Below, in pieces: positions 53,923 through 62,439 of a stretch of 64,000 nucleotides of DNA. Position numbers and translations under genes: made by a program. This DNA is from Natrarchaeobius chitinivorans (GTDB lineage: Archaea; Halobacteriota; Halobacteria; Halobacteriales; Natrialbaceae): assembly GCF_003841505.1 (NCBI RefSeq), contig NZ_REGA01000004.1, positions 62,001 through 126,000 on the forward strand, read 5' to 3'. How positions within the stretch are numbered: the stretch's first letter is position 1; every line of letters begins with the position of its first letter. Under the pieces are notes generated by a model. The model saw only the letters and a program-made list of their open reading frames with translations. It was not told the DNA's origin and ran no database searches.

Positions 53923-55266
53923 ATGGGCCTGTTCGACCGATTACGGGGCGAGGAAACTCCCCGGGTCGCGTTTATCGGAGTCGATGGAGTGCCGTACAGT
54001 CTCCTGTCGGAGAACGAGGAACTGTTCCCGAACTTTGCAGCGATCGCAGACGAAGGGACAGCGAGCGAAATTTCGAGTATCGTTCCCCCCGAATCGAGCG
54101 CCTGCTGGCCGTCGTTATCGACCGGGAAAAACCCCGGTGAGACCGGCGTTTACGGCTTTCAGGACCGGGAGATCGGGACCTACGACACCTACGTCCCGAT
54201 GGGCAACGACGTGCAGGCCGACCGGGTCTGGGATCACGTCCAGGAGGCGGACCGACGAGCGACGGTGATGAACGTTCCCGTCACGTTTCCGCCACAGCGA
54301 ACCGTCCAGCGGATGGTCTCCGGGTTCCTCTCGTCGGGTCTCGATAAGGCCGCCTTCCCCGACGACGTCCGCGAGTACCTCGAGTCGATCGATTATCGGA
54401 TCGACGTCGATCCGAAACTCGGCCACGAGGCGGACAAGACTGCGTTCATCGAGGACGCCCACGAAACCATAGACGCGCGGTTCGAGGCGTTCGAACACTA
54501 TTTCGAGCAAGACGACTGGGACCTGTTTTTCGGCGTGTTCATGACGACCGACCGGGTCAATCACTTCCTGTTCGAGGACTACGAGCGCGACGGCGAGTAC
54601 AAAGAGGAGTTCCTCGAGTTCTACCGCAAGGTCGACGACTACATCGGCCGCCTGCGCCAGAGCCTCCCGGACGACGTCACCCTGATCGTCGCCTCCGATC
54701 ACGGATTTACCACCCTCGACTACGAGGTCCACTTCAACGAGTGGCTTCGAGAGGAGGGGTGGCTCTCGTTCAACACCGACGAACCCACCGAACTGGGCGA
54801 CATCGCCGACGAGACGAGAGCCTACTCCTTTATCCCCGGCCGGTTTTACATCAATCTCGAGGGCCGGGAACCTCGCGGCACCGTCCCCGAAGACGAGTAC
54901 GACGACGTCCGCGATCAACTCAGAGCCGACCTCGAGGCGCTCGAGGGGCCGGAGGGACGGAACGTGGTCGAGCGCGTCGTCGAGAAAGAGGAGGCGTTCC
55001 GCGGCGACCACGACGACATCGCACCCGATCTGGTGGCGATTCCGAACCACGGCTTCGACCTGAAATCCGGGTTCAAAGCCGATTCGGACGTGTTCGATAC
55101 GGGACCGCGAAACGGGATGCACAGCTTCGACGACACGGCGCTGTACATCGATCACCCGGACGCGTCCATCGGTGAGGCCGACCTCTTCGACATCACGCCG
55201 ACGATCCTCGACCTGATGGACATCGAGTACCGTCGCGGCGAGTTCGACGGCGCGAGTCTGGTTTAA
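53923..55266 (+). CDS. Type I phosphodiesterase / alkaline phosphatase superfamily enzyme
   Basis: The 447-residue protein begins MGLFDRLRGEETPRVAFIGVDGVPYSLLS, with the superfamily's first metal site IGVDGVP. PPESSACWPSLSTGKNPGETG contains a likely active Ser/Thr, and VASDHGFTTLDYEVHFNEWL holds the DHG metal motif. HSFDDTALYIDHPDASIGEADLFDITPTILDLMDI near the C-terminus is typical of the family. Substrate unknown; candidates are nucleotide or lipid phosphodiesters. Confidence 0.9.
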   Translation: MGLFDRLRGEETPRVAFIGVDGVPYSLLSENEELFPNFAAIADEGTASEISSIVPPESSACWPSLSTGKNPGETGVYGFQDREIGTYDTYVPMGNDVQADRVWDHVQEADRRATVMNVPVTFPPQRTVQRMVSGFLSSGLDKAAFPDDVREYLESIDYRIDVDPKLGHEADKTAFIEDAHETIDARFEAFEHYFEQDDWDLFFGVFMTTDRVNHFLFEDYERDGEYKEEFLEFYRKVDDYIGRLRQSLPDDVTLIVASDHGFTTLDYEVHFNEWLREEGWLSFNTDEPTELGDIADETRAYSFIPGRFYINLEGREPRGTVPEDEYDDVRDQLRADLEALEGPEGRNVVERVVEKEEAFRGDHDDIAPDLVAIPNHGFDLKSGFKADSDVFDTGPRNGMHSFDDTALYIDHPDASIGEADLFDITPTILDLMDIEYRRGEFDGASLV

Positions 55267-55394
55267 CCCTCGAGCGGTCTCGTATTCGACTCTCGAGCCC
55301 CTTTTACTGCCGCTCCGATCGAACGCGATCGAATTCGCGGACACTCGTGGCCGATTTTCGCGGACGTTTTCCGCCCGGCGGTGAACGTCGTCGT

Positions 55395-55817
55395 ATGGAG
55401 GAGATCATCCACGCCCGCGGCCACGAAAACGTCCGGGCCGAACACGCGAGCACGTTCGAGGTGACGACCGACGACTACCTCACCCCCGCGGGTGATTGCA
55501 TCCTCGCGATCGAGGCCGACCGGTCGCCGGCCGACTTCGATCCCGCCTTCGTCGAGGCCTGTCGGGACGCCGATGCGACGATCACCGTCACGCTCGAGGC
55601 CGACGGCCACCGCGACTCGGTCGAAGGACGTGGCGATCCAGCCCTCGAGTTCACAAGCGAACGCAGCGCCGTCGGCCGCACGAGCGAGTACGTCGACGAA
55701 CGGACGATCCTCCTCGGTGCCGAGTTCGCGGCCGACGGGTTCGATCGCACCCTCGTCGAAGCCCTCGCCGACGGTGCTGACGTGACCGTCACGCTCACCG
55801 TCGAGAACTCGCCGTGA
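55395..55817 (+). CDS. DUF371 family protein
   Basis: The 140-residue protein has the DUF371 pattern: EIIHARGHENVRAEHASTFEVTTDDYLTPAGDCIL, with conserved HARGH near residue 6, then IEADRSPADF and RTSEYVDERTILLGAEFAADGFDR. The function is unknown. ATG at 55395 starts the homology. Confidence 0.88.
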   Translation: MEEIIHARGHENVRAEHASTFEVTTDDYLTPAGDCILAIEADRSPADFDPAFVEACRDADATITVTLEADGHRDSVEGRGDPALEFTSERSAVGRTSEYVDERTILLGAEFAADGFDRTLVEALADGADVTVTLTVENSP

Positions 55818-55961
55818 GGACCAGCCGCGACTCATAGCGACGATCAATTCCGACTCCCAGTGACGATCAACTCCGACTCGCCGCGATGATCCGCTGGGAA
55901 GGCGGCGGAGCCGACTACCGACAAAGCGAGAATTAAACCGCTGGGAGCCGTCGATCTACAC

Positions 55962-56747
55962 GTGTGTACCCTTGCACTCGCCTGGCAGGTTTTCGAGGAT
56001 GCCCCGGTCGCAGTCGCCGCCAATCGGGACGAATCGCTCGAGCGCGACTCGTCCCCTCCCGGCGTGTACGACGACGACCCCCTCGTCGTCGCGCCGGCGG
56101 ACGCGGAGGTCGGCGGCACCTGGATCGGGTACAACGGGTTCGGCGTTTTCGCCGGCGTCACCAACGGGTGGACCGACGCCGATCTCGCCGGCGAACGCTC
56201 GCGCGGATTGCTCGTCGCTGACGTCCTCGAGGCGGAGTCGGCGGCCGAAGCGGGGTCGATCGTCGAGGAAGCAACGACCGCCGACGAGTACGACGGCTTT
56301 TTCCTCGTAATCGCCGACGCCGACGACGCCGCTTGCTACCGGTGGGACGGCGAGCTGTCGGTGACGAGGTTCGATCCCGGCGTTCACGTCGTGGTCAACG
56401 TCGCCGTCGACGACGACGTCACCGTCCCCGCCTCTCGAGCCGACGCCGCCAGGGAACAGGCCGCAAACGCCCGGACCGTCCGTCGTGAACTGTCTCCCGA
56501 CACCGCGACGGGATCCGAGCCCGGTGAGTCGGTGACCGAGTGGCTCGAGCGAGCCGGCGACGTGCTGGGCGATCACGAGTACGGCGTCTGTCTCCACGGG
56601 GACGGGTTCGGAACGCGGTCGTCGTCGCTACTCGCAGTCGGCGAGACGACGACCTACCGGTTCGCACCGGGACCGCCCTGCCGGACGACCTACCGTCCGG
56701 TCGAACTCGATCGGTCGGTCGTGACCGACATCGAAGGGCACATTTAA
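55962..56747 (+). CDS. NRDE/TANGO2-like protein
   Basis: The 261-residue protein begins MCTLALAWQVF with the Cys at position 2 characteristic of the N-terminal-nucleophile TANGO2/NRDE family, and contains VAANRDESLERDS near residues 22-34 (the NRDE signature). Function is uncertain; eukaryotic relatives are linked to heme or lipid handling. The start is GTG, with a TATA box GAATTAAACC (55929-55938) for a leaderless mRNA. Confidence 0.9.
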   Translation: MCTLALAWQVFEDAPVAVAANRDESLERDSSPPGVYDDDPLVVAPADAEVGGTWIGYNGFGVFAGVTNGWTDADLAGERSRGLLVADVLEAESAAEAGSIVEEATTADEYDGFFLVIADADDAACYRWDGELSVTRFDPGVHVVVNVAVDDDVTVPASRADAAREQAANARTVRRELSPDTATGSEPGESVTEWLERAGDVLGDHEYGVCLHGDGFGTRSSSLLAVGETTTYRFAPGPPCRTTYRPVELDRSVVTDIEGHI

Positions 56748-56772
56748 GCGGCTCCCTGTCTCTCATACGCAC

Positions 56773-56823
56773 ATGGACGCACTCCCGCCCCTAGCGCTGA
56801 GCACGGAGAGGTGGTCGCCGTGA
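56773..56823 (+). CDS. 16-residue leader mini-ORF
   Basis: The frame MDALPPLALSTERWSP starts with ATG at 56773, exactly where a leaderless transcript from the TATA box ATTTAAG (56742-56748) would begin, and ends with TGA at 56821-56823. That stop overlaps the GTG (56820-56822) of the regulator gene. Termination-reinitiation would couple the two. Whether the peptide itself matters is unknown. Confidence 0.5.
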   Translation: MDALPPLALSTERWSP

Positions 56824-57170
56824 GCGTTGCCGCGATCGAAGCCGAACTCTCCGAGGACGAGCGCGCCGGCCTCGAACTCGTTCGCGAGACCGGTGGCATT
56901 CACCAGAGCGATTTCTGGAAGGAACTCGACGTCTCCTCGCGCAAGGGAAGTCGTATCGTCGAGTCCCTCGTCGAGAAGGAACTCGTCGATCGTGAGGAGA
57001 CTGTCTACGCCGGTCACAACACTTATTACATCACTCCGACGGCCCGAGACCTCGATTTCACGCTGTTGATGGCCGGAGACATGCTCTCGCCGTTTATCGG
57101 CGAGGAAGAGGTCGATCCGAACAGCGACGCGTTCTCCCAGTGGATCATGAACCTCGCGTACGAGGAATAA
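56820..57170 (+). CDS. Winged-helix transcription regulator
   Basis: The protein of about 116 residues has a winged-helix pattern: EAELSEDERAGLELVRETGGIHQSDFWKELDVSSRKGSRIVESLVEKELVDREE, followed by VYAGHNTYYITPTARDLDF. The C-terminal 40 residues (GDMLSPFIGEEEVDPNSDAF) are not a known effector domain. GTG at 56820 follows from the overlap with the mini-ORF stop; a GTG at 56811 adds three residues. It is a probable regulator; target unknown. Confidence 0.8.
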   Translation: MSVAAIEAELSEDERAGLELVRETGGIHQSDFWKELDVSSRKGSRIVESLVEKELVDREETVYAGHNTYYITPTARDLDFTLLMAGDMLSPFIGEEEVDPNSDAFSQWIMNLAYEE

Positions 57171-57382
57171 CACGATCCGTCGAACCGAGCGACCGGAGAC
57201 CGCGACCGGGACCGGTTGTAGACCTCCCGGAACCGTCCCATCTGCAGTTCTAGCGAAACCGACGTGCAACGGCCCATATACACCGTACAACCGGCTTTGA
57301 TCCTAATAGTGGAAACTCTCACAGATATCACGTGGTGCTCGAGGAGACGGTCTCCGGATCACGTCGACGAATTCGGGAACAC

Positions 57383-57796
57383 TCAATCGGAGTCGCCCAA
57401 TCGCTGGATCAGAACGAACGGATCCCGTTCGCGGTTGTAGTAGGAAACGTCGCCGTCGATGACTTCGATGATTCGTCTGTGAACTTCCCGTGCGGCTCGA
57501 CTCTCGTCGGCAGAAAGGTTGTGGCGGTCGCCCATCGCAGACCAGAACCCTGCGTCGTACCAGAACAACGTCTCGTGGGCCGACCGGTAGACGACGTTTC
57601 CCTCTTCGGTGAGTCCGTCGACTGCCAGTTGTCGGCCGGTCAGCTGTGCCCGGGCCAACACTGCGACCAGCTGACGGCGGGACACCGGTGCGTGTAGCGC
57701 GACCTCGTCGATCGTCTGGCCGAAGTAATCGTCGACGAGATCGCACGCTCGAGAGAACTCGTCGAACGCGACCTCTTGATCTCGTGCAATCTTCAT
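57383..57796 (-). CDS. Haloarchaeal protein of unknown function
   Basis: The 137-residue protein has no cysteine or membrane helix; it begins MKIARDQEVAFDEFSRACDL and contains SYYNRERDPFVLIQRLG at the end, with helical character throughout. It is not recognised. It lies between the winged-helix regulator and gatA; no function is assigned. Confidence 0.65.
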   Translation of the reverse strand: MKIARDQEVAFDEFSRACDLVDDYFGQTIDEVALHAPVSRRQLVAVLARAQLTGRQLAVDGLTEEGNVVYRSAHETLFWYDAGFWSAMGDRHNLSADESRAAREVHRRIIEVIDGDVSYYNRERDPFVLIQRLGDSD

Positions 57797-57897
57797 GAAC
57801 GGGACCGACCTGTTACCGTGCTAGTTTCCTAGAGTTCGTCGGCGTACAAAAATCTATCTCCTGACACGACCGGTGGGCGGTAGTAGTACCAACCGTA

Positions 57898-59175
57898 TCA
57901 GTCGAGGGCGCTCGCGGCTTCGATCAACCGGCGCTCGCCAAACGCCGGTCCGACGAATTGCAACCCGACCGGTAGTCCATCGGTCTCGCCTGCAGGGACC
58001 GAAATCGCGGGCAGATCGGCGAGATTGACCGGGACGGTGTTCGCGTCCGCGAGGTACATCTGAAGCGGGTCGTCGAGACTCTCCCCGAGTTCGAAAGGAG
58101 GAACGGGCATCGTCGGCGAAGCCAAAACGTCTACCTCGTCGAGTACCCGGTCGAAGTCCTGTTTGACCCACGCTCGAGCGTCCTGTGCCTTCTTGTAGTA
58201 CTTGTCGTGGTAGCCAGCCGAGAGGGCGTAGGTGCCGAGCAGGATCCGTCGCTTGACCTCGTCGCCGAACCCTTCCCTGCGGGCCGCCGAGAACACCTCG
58301 TTCCAGTTGCCGTCGTAGCCGCCGGAGTTGCCGTACCGGACGCCGTCGAACCGTGCGAGGTTCGAAGACGCTTCCGACATCGCGATCACGTAATAGGCCT
58401 CGACGGCGTGTTCGACCGACGGCAGCGACACCTCGTGATACGCCGCGCCGCAGTCCTCGAGTCCCTCGAGTGCGTCCCAGAACGTCTCGAGGACGCCGTC
58501 GTCGGCTCCCTCGAGCAGTTCCGTGGGAACGCCGATCGAGAGGCCGTCGACGTCGCCCGTCGCCGCCTCCGCGTAGCTCGTTCGCTCGCCGTTCGGTTCG
58601 GGCTCGCGCGTCGTCGCGTCGCGCTCGTCCGGGCCGGCGATCACGTCGAGTAACGCGGCTGCGTCCTCGACGGAGTCGGCGAACGGCCCGATCTGTTCTA
58701 AGCTGTTGGCGTAGGCGACCAGCCCGTATCGCGAGACGAGCCCGTAGGTGGGTTTGATACCGACGACGCCACAGAACGCGGCAGGACACCGGATCGAGCC
58801 GCCGGTGTCCGACCCGAGCGCGAGGTCCGCTTCGCCCGCGGCGACCGCGGCCGCGGAGCCACCCGACGAGCCGCCGGGAACGCGACCGGGCGCGGCGGGG
58901 TTGTCCGTCGACCCGAACGCGGAAGTCTCCGTCGTCGACCCCATGCCGAACTCGTCCATGTTCGCCTTACCGACGATCGTCGCACCCGCCTCTTTCAGAC
59001 GGGAGACCACCGTCGCGTCGTACGGCGGCACGTACTCCTCGAGCATCGCCGAGCCGCAGGTGGTTCGAACGTCCGCCGTCGAGATGTTGTCCTTGATTGC
59101 GACGGTTCGGCCGGCGAGGGGGCCGTCGTCGGCTCCCTCGATCGTCTCCTCGGTAATGAAGATGTTCTCCGCCAT
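57898..59175 (-). CDS. gatA: Glutamyl-tRNA(Gln) amidotransferase subunit A
   Basis: The 425-residue amidase-signature enzyme supplies ammonia from glutamine to convert Glu-tRNA(Gln) (or Asp-tRNA(Asn)) to the amide form. The triad is K28 in VAIKDNIST, S103 in GGSSGGSAAA and S127 in GSDTGGSIRCPAAF. It is 3 nt downstream of gatC. Its stop TGA (57898-57900) sits in a CCGTATCAGTC half-end of family A. gatB is not in the window. Confidence 0.96.
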   Translation of the reverse strand: MAENIFITEETIEGADDGPLAGRTVAIKDNISTADVRTTCGSAMLEEYVPPYDATVVSRLKEAGATIVGKANMDEFGMGSTTETSAFGSTDNPAAPGRVPGGSSGGSAAAVAAGEADLALGSDTGGSIRCPAAFCGVVGIKPTYGLVSRYGLVAYANSLEQIGPFADSVEDAAALLDVIAGPDERDATTREPEPNGERTSYAEAATGDVDGLSIGVPTELLEGADDGVLETFWDALEGLEDCGAAYHEVSLPSVEHAVEAYYVIAMSEASSNLARFDGVRYGNSGGYDGNWNEVFSAARREGFGDEVKRRILLGTYALSAGYHDKYYKKAQDARAWVKQDFDRVLDEVDVLASPTMPVPPFELGESLDDPLQMYLADANTVPVNLADLPAISVPAGETDGLPVGLQFVGPAFGERRLIEAASALD

Positions 59176-59177
59176 GA

Positions 59178-59456
59178 TCAGGAAACGTTCGGCCCCTTGA
59201 AGTAGCCGTCCTCGGTCTCGGCGGCGTTTCGTAGCGCCTCGTCGCTGTCCAGTGAGTCGCGCGCTTCGTCCGGTCGCATCACGTTCGCGAGGTCGGCGTC
59301 GCGGTCGACCTCCGGCACTTCGTCCAGGGTCTCGAAGTACTCGAGGATGTCCGCGAACTGTCGTGTAAACTGGTCGACCTCGCCGTCCGCGAGGTCGACG
59401 CGGGCCAGTTCCGCGACGTGGCGGACCTCCTCGGGACTGACGGCGTCGTTGCTCAT
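59178..59456 (-). CDS. gatC: Glutamyl-tRNA(Gln) amidotransferase subunit C
   Basis: The 92-residue subunit helps GatA and GatB assemble. Family features are VSPEEVRHVAELARVDLADGE, FADILEYFETLDEVPEVD and MRPDEARDSLDSDEALRNA. The gene precedes gatA in the same operon. A short N-terminus and acidic composition are as expected. Confidence 0.94.
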   Translation of the reverse strand: MSNDAVSPEEVRHVAELARVDLADGEVDQFTRQFADILEYFETLDEVPEVDRDADLANVMRPDEARDSLDSDEALRNAAETEDGYFKGPNVS

Positions 59457-59624
59457 ACCTGTTCGGACCGGCCTCCGGAGAGTAAGGGTTTCGATACGGC
59501 GAGCGTCGACGGTTCGTCGACCCCCGTTACTGCCCTTGCAACCGTAGTTTTTAAGTGAGTGACCGGCGTTATATTCTCCTTACGCGAGAACAGTTTTCAC
59601 TGGGTTTCCATCTGTTCCAACACA

Positions 59625-60602
59625 ATGACCGACTCCACGATCAAAACGCACGGCGACGAGCGCCGCCAGACCGAGCGAGAGGAGTCCGCCGAGGAAACGG
59701 GAGAACGAGAGCGATGTCCAGAGTGTGAAGGGCGACTGGTCAGCGACGCCGAACACGCCGAGACCGTCTGCAGCGAGTGTGGACTCGTCGTCGAAGAGGG
59801 CGAGATCGACCGCGGTCCCGAGTGGCGCGCGTTCGACGCCGCCGAAAAGGACGAGAAGAGCCGCGTCGGTGCCCCGACGACGAACATGATGCACGACCAG
59901 GGGCTGTCGACCAACATCGGCTGGCAGGACAAAGACGCCTACGGCAAGTCCCTCTCGAGCCGCCAGCGCCAGAAGATGCAGCGGCTTCGCACCTGGAACG
60001 AGCGATTCCGCACGCGTGATAGCAAGGAACGCAACCTGAAACAGGCACTGGGCGAGATCGACCGCATGGCCAGCGCGCTCGGCCTCCCCGAGAACGTCCG
60101 CGAGACCGCCAGCGTCATCTACCGACGCGCCCTCGAGGAGGACCTGCTGCCCGGCCGGTCGATCGAAGGCGTCGCCACGTCGTCGCTGTACGCGTCCGCT
60201 CGTCAGGCCGGCACCCCGCGCAGCCTCGACGAAATCTCGGCCGTCAGCCGCGTCGAGAAAGACGAAATCGCCAGAACGTACCGCTACGTGGTCCGCGAAC
60301 TCGGCCTCGAGGTCCAGCCGGCCGACCCCGAGAGCTACGTCCCGCGGTTTGCGAGCGATCTCGATCTCTCCGAGGAGACCGAGCGCCGTGCTCGGCGGCT
60401 GCTCAAGACGGCGAAAGACGACGGGATCCACAGCGGCAAGTCGCCCGTCGGTCTCGCCGCAGCGGCCGTCTACGCCGCCGCGTTGCTGACCAACGAGAAG
60501 GTCACCCAGAACGAGGTCAGCGAGGTCGCCAGCATCTCCGAGGTTACCATCCGCAACCGGTATCACGAACTGCTCGAGGCCGAAGGTAGCGCGCCGGCGT
60601 AG
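59625..60602 (+). CDS. tfb: Transcription initiation factor TFB (copy 3)
   Basis: The 325-residue TFB has the same domain order as the copy at 15742: zinc ribbon (CPECEG/CSECG), B-reader, two cyclin repeats and HTH. From 59741 to 59959 its sequence is identical to 16388-16606 of that copy (219 nt); the N-terminal 28 residues and the stretch around VEKDEIARTYRYV and RRLLKTAKDDG differ. TATA-like boxes GTTTTTAAG (59546-59554) and GTTATATTC (59569-59577) lie upstream. Start chosen at ATG 59625; an upstream in-frame GTG at 59559 is not needed. Confidence 0.96.
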   Translation: MTDSTIKTHGDERRQTEREESAEETGERERCPECEGRLVSDAEHAETVCSECGLVVEEGEIDRGPEWRAFDAAEKDEKSRVGAPTTNMMHDQGLSTNIGWQDKDAYGKSLSSRQRQKMQRLRTWNERFRTRDSKERNLKQALGEIDRMASALGLPENVRETASVIYRRALEEDLLPGRSIEGVATSSLYASARQAGTPRSLDEISAVSRVEKDEIARTYRYVVRELGLEVQPADPESYVPRFASDLDLSEETERRARRLLKTAKDDGIHSGKSPVGLAAAAVYAAALLTNEKVTQNEVSEVASISEVTIRNRYHELLEAEGSAPA

Positions 60603-60694
60603 TCGATTCAGCAGGGTCCAGCGAAGCCGATTCAGCAGGGAGTCAGAGAAGTCGATTCAGCAGGGTCCAGCGAAGCCGATTCAGCAGGGACGGT
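60602..60694. repeat. 24/25-bp tandem repeat, four units, after tfb copy 3
   Basis: CGATTCAGCAGGG recurs four times (starts near 60604, 60628, 60653 and 60677), in units of 24, 25 and 24 bp. The larger unit GTCGATTCAGCAGGGTCCAG is repeated at 60602 and 60651, 49 bp apart. The array begins immediately at the tfb stop codon and its first unit starts within the last base of that gene. Confidence 0.85.
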
Positions 60695-60831
60695 CCGTCC
60701 CCTGTGGGGACACGATCGAACTCGTTTCACTTCCTCAATCTGATATTGATCGGAATTAGTACTGTCTTTACCAGCGGACACTCCCGCTAATCGGGGCATA
60801 CTCAAGGGGGTAGCAGGTGCCTTCGATCGAT

Positions 60832-61074
60832 ATGTACGCCGATACCACCGTCGAGGCGGACGACGAACCGCCCGTCGCCACGGCGACGGACCGCGACGAA
60901 CCGACCGCCGATGCGAGGGCAAACCGCGACGAACCGTCCGTCGACGCGACGTGTGACAACTGCGAGTCCGACGCGGCGATCGCGTACACGCTCCGAACGT
61001 ACGTCGACGGGGGCCCCGACGAACCGATCGATCTCCACTTCTGTTCGAACGACTGTCTTCGCGTCTGGACGTGA
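60832..61074 (+). CDS. Small zinc-finger protein (DUF7576-like)
   Basis: The 80-residue protein has an N-terminal acidic part with two imperfect repeats (ATDRDEPTADA, ANRDEPSVDAT) and a C-terminal CDNCESDAAIAYTLRTYV...FCSNDCLRVW domain with two CxxC-like pairs. The C-terminal CxxC...C-x3-C pattern matches a haloarchaeal zinc-finger family I recall as DUF7576. Function unknown. A GTG at 60817 is an alternative start. Confidence 0.72.
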   Translation: MYADTTVEADDEPPVATATDRDEPTADARANRDEPSVDATCDNCESDAAIAYTLRTYVDGGPDEPIDLHFCSNDCLRVWT

Positions 61075-61089
61075 CGTTTGCCGTCTGAC

Positions 61090-62439
61090 TTACGGGAGCA
61101 ACGATTCGACGAGCGACGACGCCTCGGTCGCCGTGTCGGCCATCGTCGCGATCCAGACGTAGGAACCGTTAGCGTCGGCGATCTCTCGAGGATCGGCGTC
61201 GACGCCCGACGCGACCAGTTCGTCGGGATCGCCGAACCGGTCGACGAGCCGTCGGGCCGACCAGCGCTCGAGCGGTGCCCCCGATCCGAGAAGGTCGTCG
61301 ACGGCGTCGATCGCCGCGTTGCGATTTCTTCGGAGCTCGTCGGCGTCTCCAGGGAACAGTTCGTCGCCGTCGTCGACGCGCTCCCCGATTCGCTCGAGGG
61401 TCTCGAGCCCCGCGAGCGCCCAGTGGGTCGTCCGGAGCCTGTGTGCCGGGTGATCGACCGTCATCTCCGGCCAGGCGATAGGTTCGAACCTGATCTCGTC
61501 GAACAGGTCGTACATCTCGGTCGAGAAGAGCCTGACGCCGGGGTGGTCCCGTGGGCGGTCGCTTCCGAGTACGTCGTCGAGCGAGGGTGCCATCCAGGGG
61601 CGCTCGACGTCCTCCTCGCCGTGAAACTCGAGGAAGCGATCACGAACGTGGGGCGCGAATTCCTCGAGGGCGGTCTCGAGGTCCCCCTCGATCGCTCGTG
61701 GTCGCTCGAGGTGCTCGACGTACCGATCCCGGAGGTGTTCGCCGACCTCGATCTCCGCACGGATGCGTTCGACGTCCCCGACCGCTGACCCCTCTCGAAC
61801 CGGGTTCGCCCGGTTCCCGATCGACGACCGGCCGACGAGCGTGCTCCGACGCGCGGTGTCGAGCCAGGACTCGATCGGGCCGTAGACGACGCTTCCCTCG
61901 AGCGGGCTCGCCGCGTCGCCGGGAAGGTCGTCTGCCAGCTGGGACATCTCGGACGAAACCTCGCTCTCGGACAGCGTCACATCCTCGAGAGAGTGGGCCG
62001 TGCTCACGGCCGCCCAGACACCGGCCGCCCTGCCGGCGTGTTCGCGGGCGTCGGCGGCTACCGTCGCGGTATCCAGGGTCGTCGTCGTATCTTCCATCTG
62101 ACCGACGCAACTGCGGGCGGCTTCGCGCTCGCTCGTGATCTCCTCGCGTATCGCCCCGTTCGGCAGCGTATCTACCGTGAGCGGTTCAGGAATCGGTTCG
62201 AGAAGCTCGTCGACTCGACCGCCGATCGCCCGGCGTCGGTCGTCCGCAATGGCGACGGGGATCACCGTCGGTCGATCGGGAACCGTCCGGTCGGTCACCG
62301 ACTCGAGGCCGTCGTCGTCGAACGACGGGGGCGAGTCCCAGTATCGGCTTTCGTTGTTCACACAGCCCGCGAGTGCGAACGTTCCCACAACGGTACCGGC
62401 CGTTGCCAGCACGCGGCGCCTGGTACACCGTCGGCTCAT
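61090..62439 (-). CDS. Tat-dependent lipoprotein of unknown function
   Basis: The 449-residue protein starts MSRRCTRRRVLATAGTVVGT with the twin arginines in TRRRVLA and the lipobox ALAGC ending at C26; the mature protein would be lipid-anchored to the outer face. No catalytic motif is evident; it is helical in the last two thirds. The start overlaps the stop of the upstream frameshifted lipoprotein gene by 3 nt (ATGA), so both belong to one operon downstream of nirK. Confidence 0.82.
   Translation of the reverse strand: MSRRCTRRRVLATAGTVVGTFALAGCVNNESRYWDSPPSFDDDGLESVTDRTVPDRPTVIPVAIADDRRRAIGGRVDELLEPIPEPLTVDTLPNGAIREEITSEREAARSCVGQMEDTTTTLDTATVAADAREHAGRAAGVWAAVSTAHSLEDVTLSESEVSSEMSQLADDLPGDAASPLEGSVVYGPIESWLDTARRSTLVGRSSIGNRANPVREGSAVGDVERIRAEIEVGEHLRDRYVEHLERPRAIEGDLETALEEFAPHVRDRFLEFHGEEDVERPWMAPSLDDVLGSDRPRDHPGVRLFSTEMYDLFDEIRFEPIAWPEMTVDHPAHRLRTTHWALAGLETLERIGERVDDGDELFPGDADELRRNRNAAIDAVDDLLGSGAPLERWSARRLVDRFGDPDELVASGVDADPREIADANGSYVWIATMADTATEASSLVESLLP

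Noticed and set aside
60602-60694. Second CRISPR-like repeat
   Set aside because: The units are directly adjacent, only four in number, with no variable spacers.
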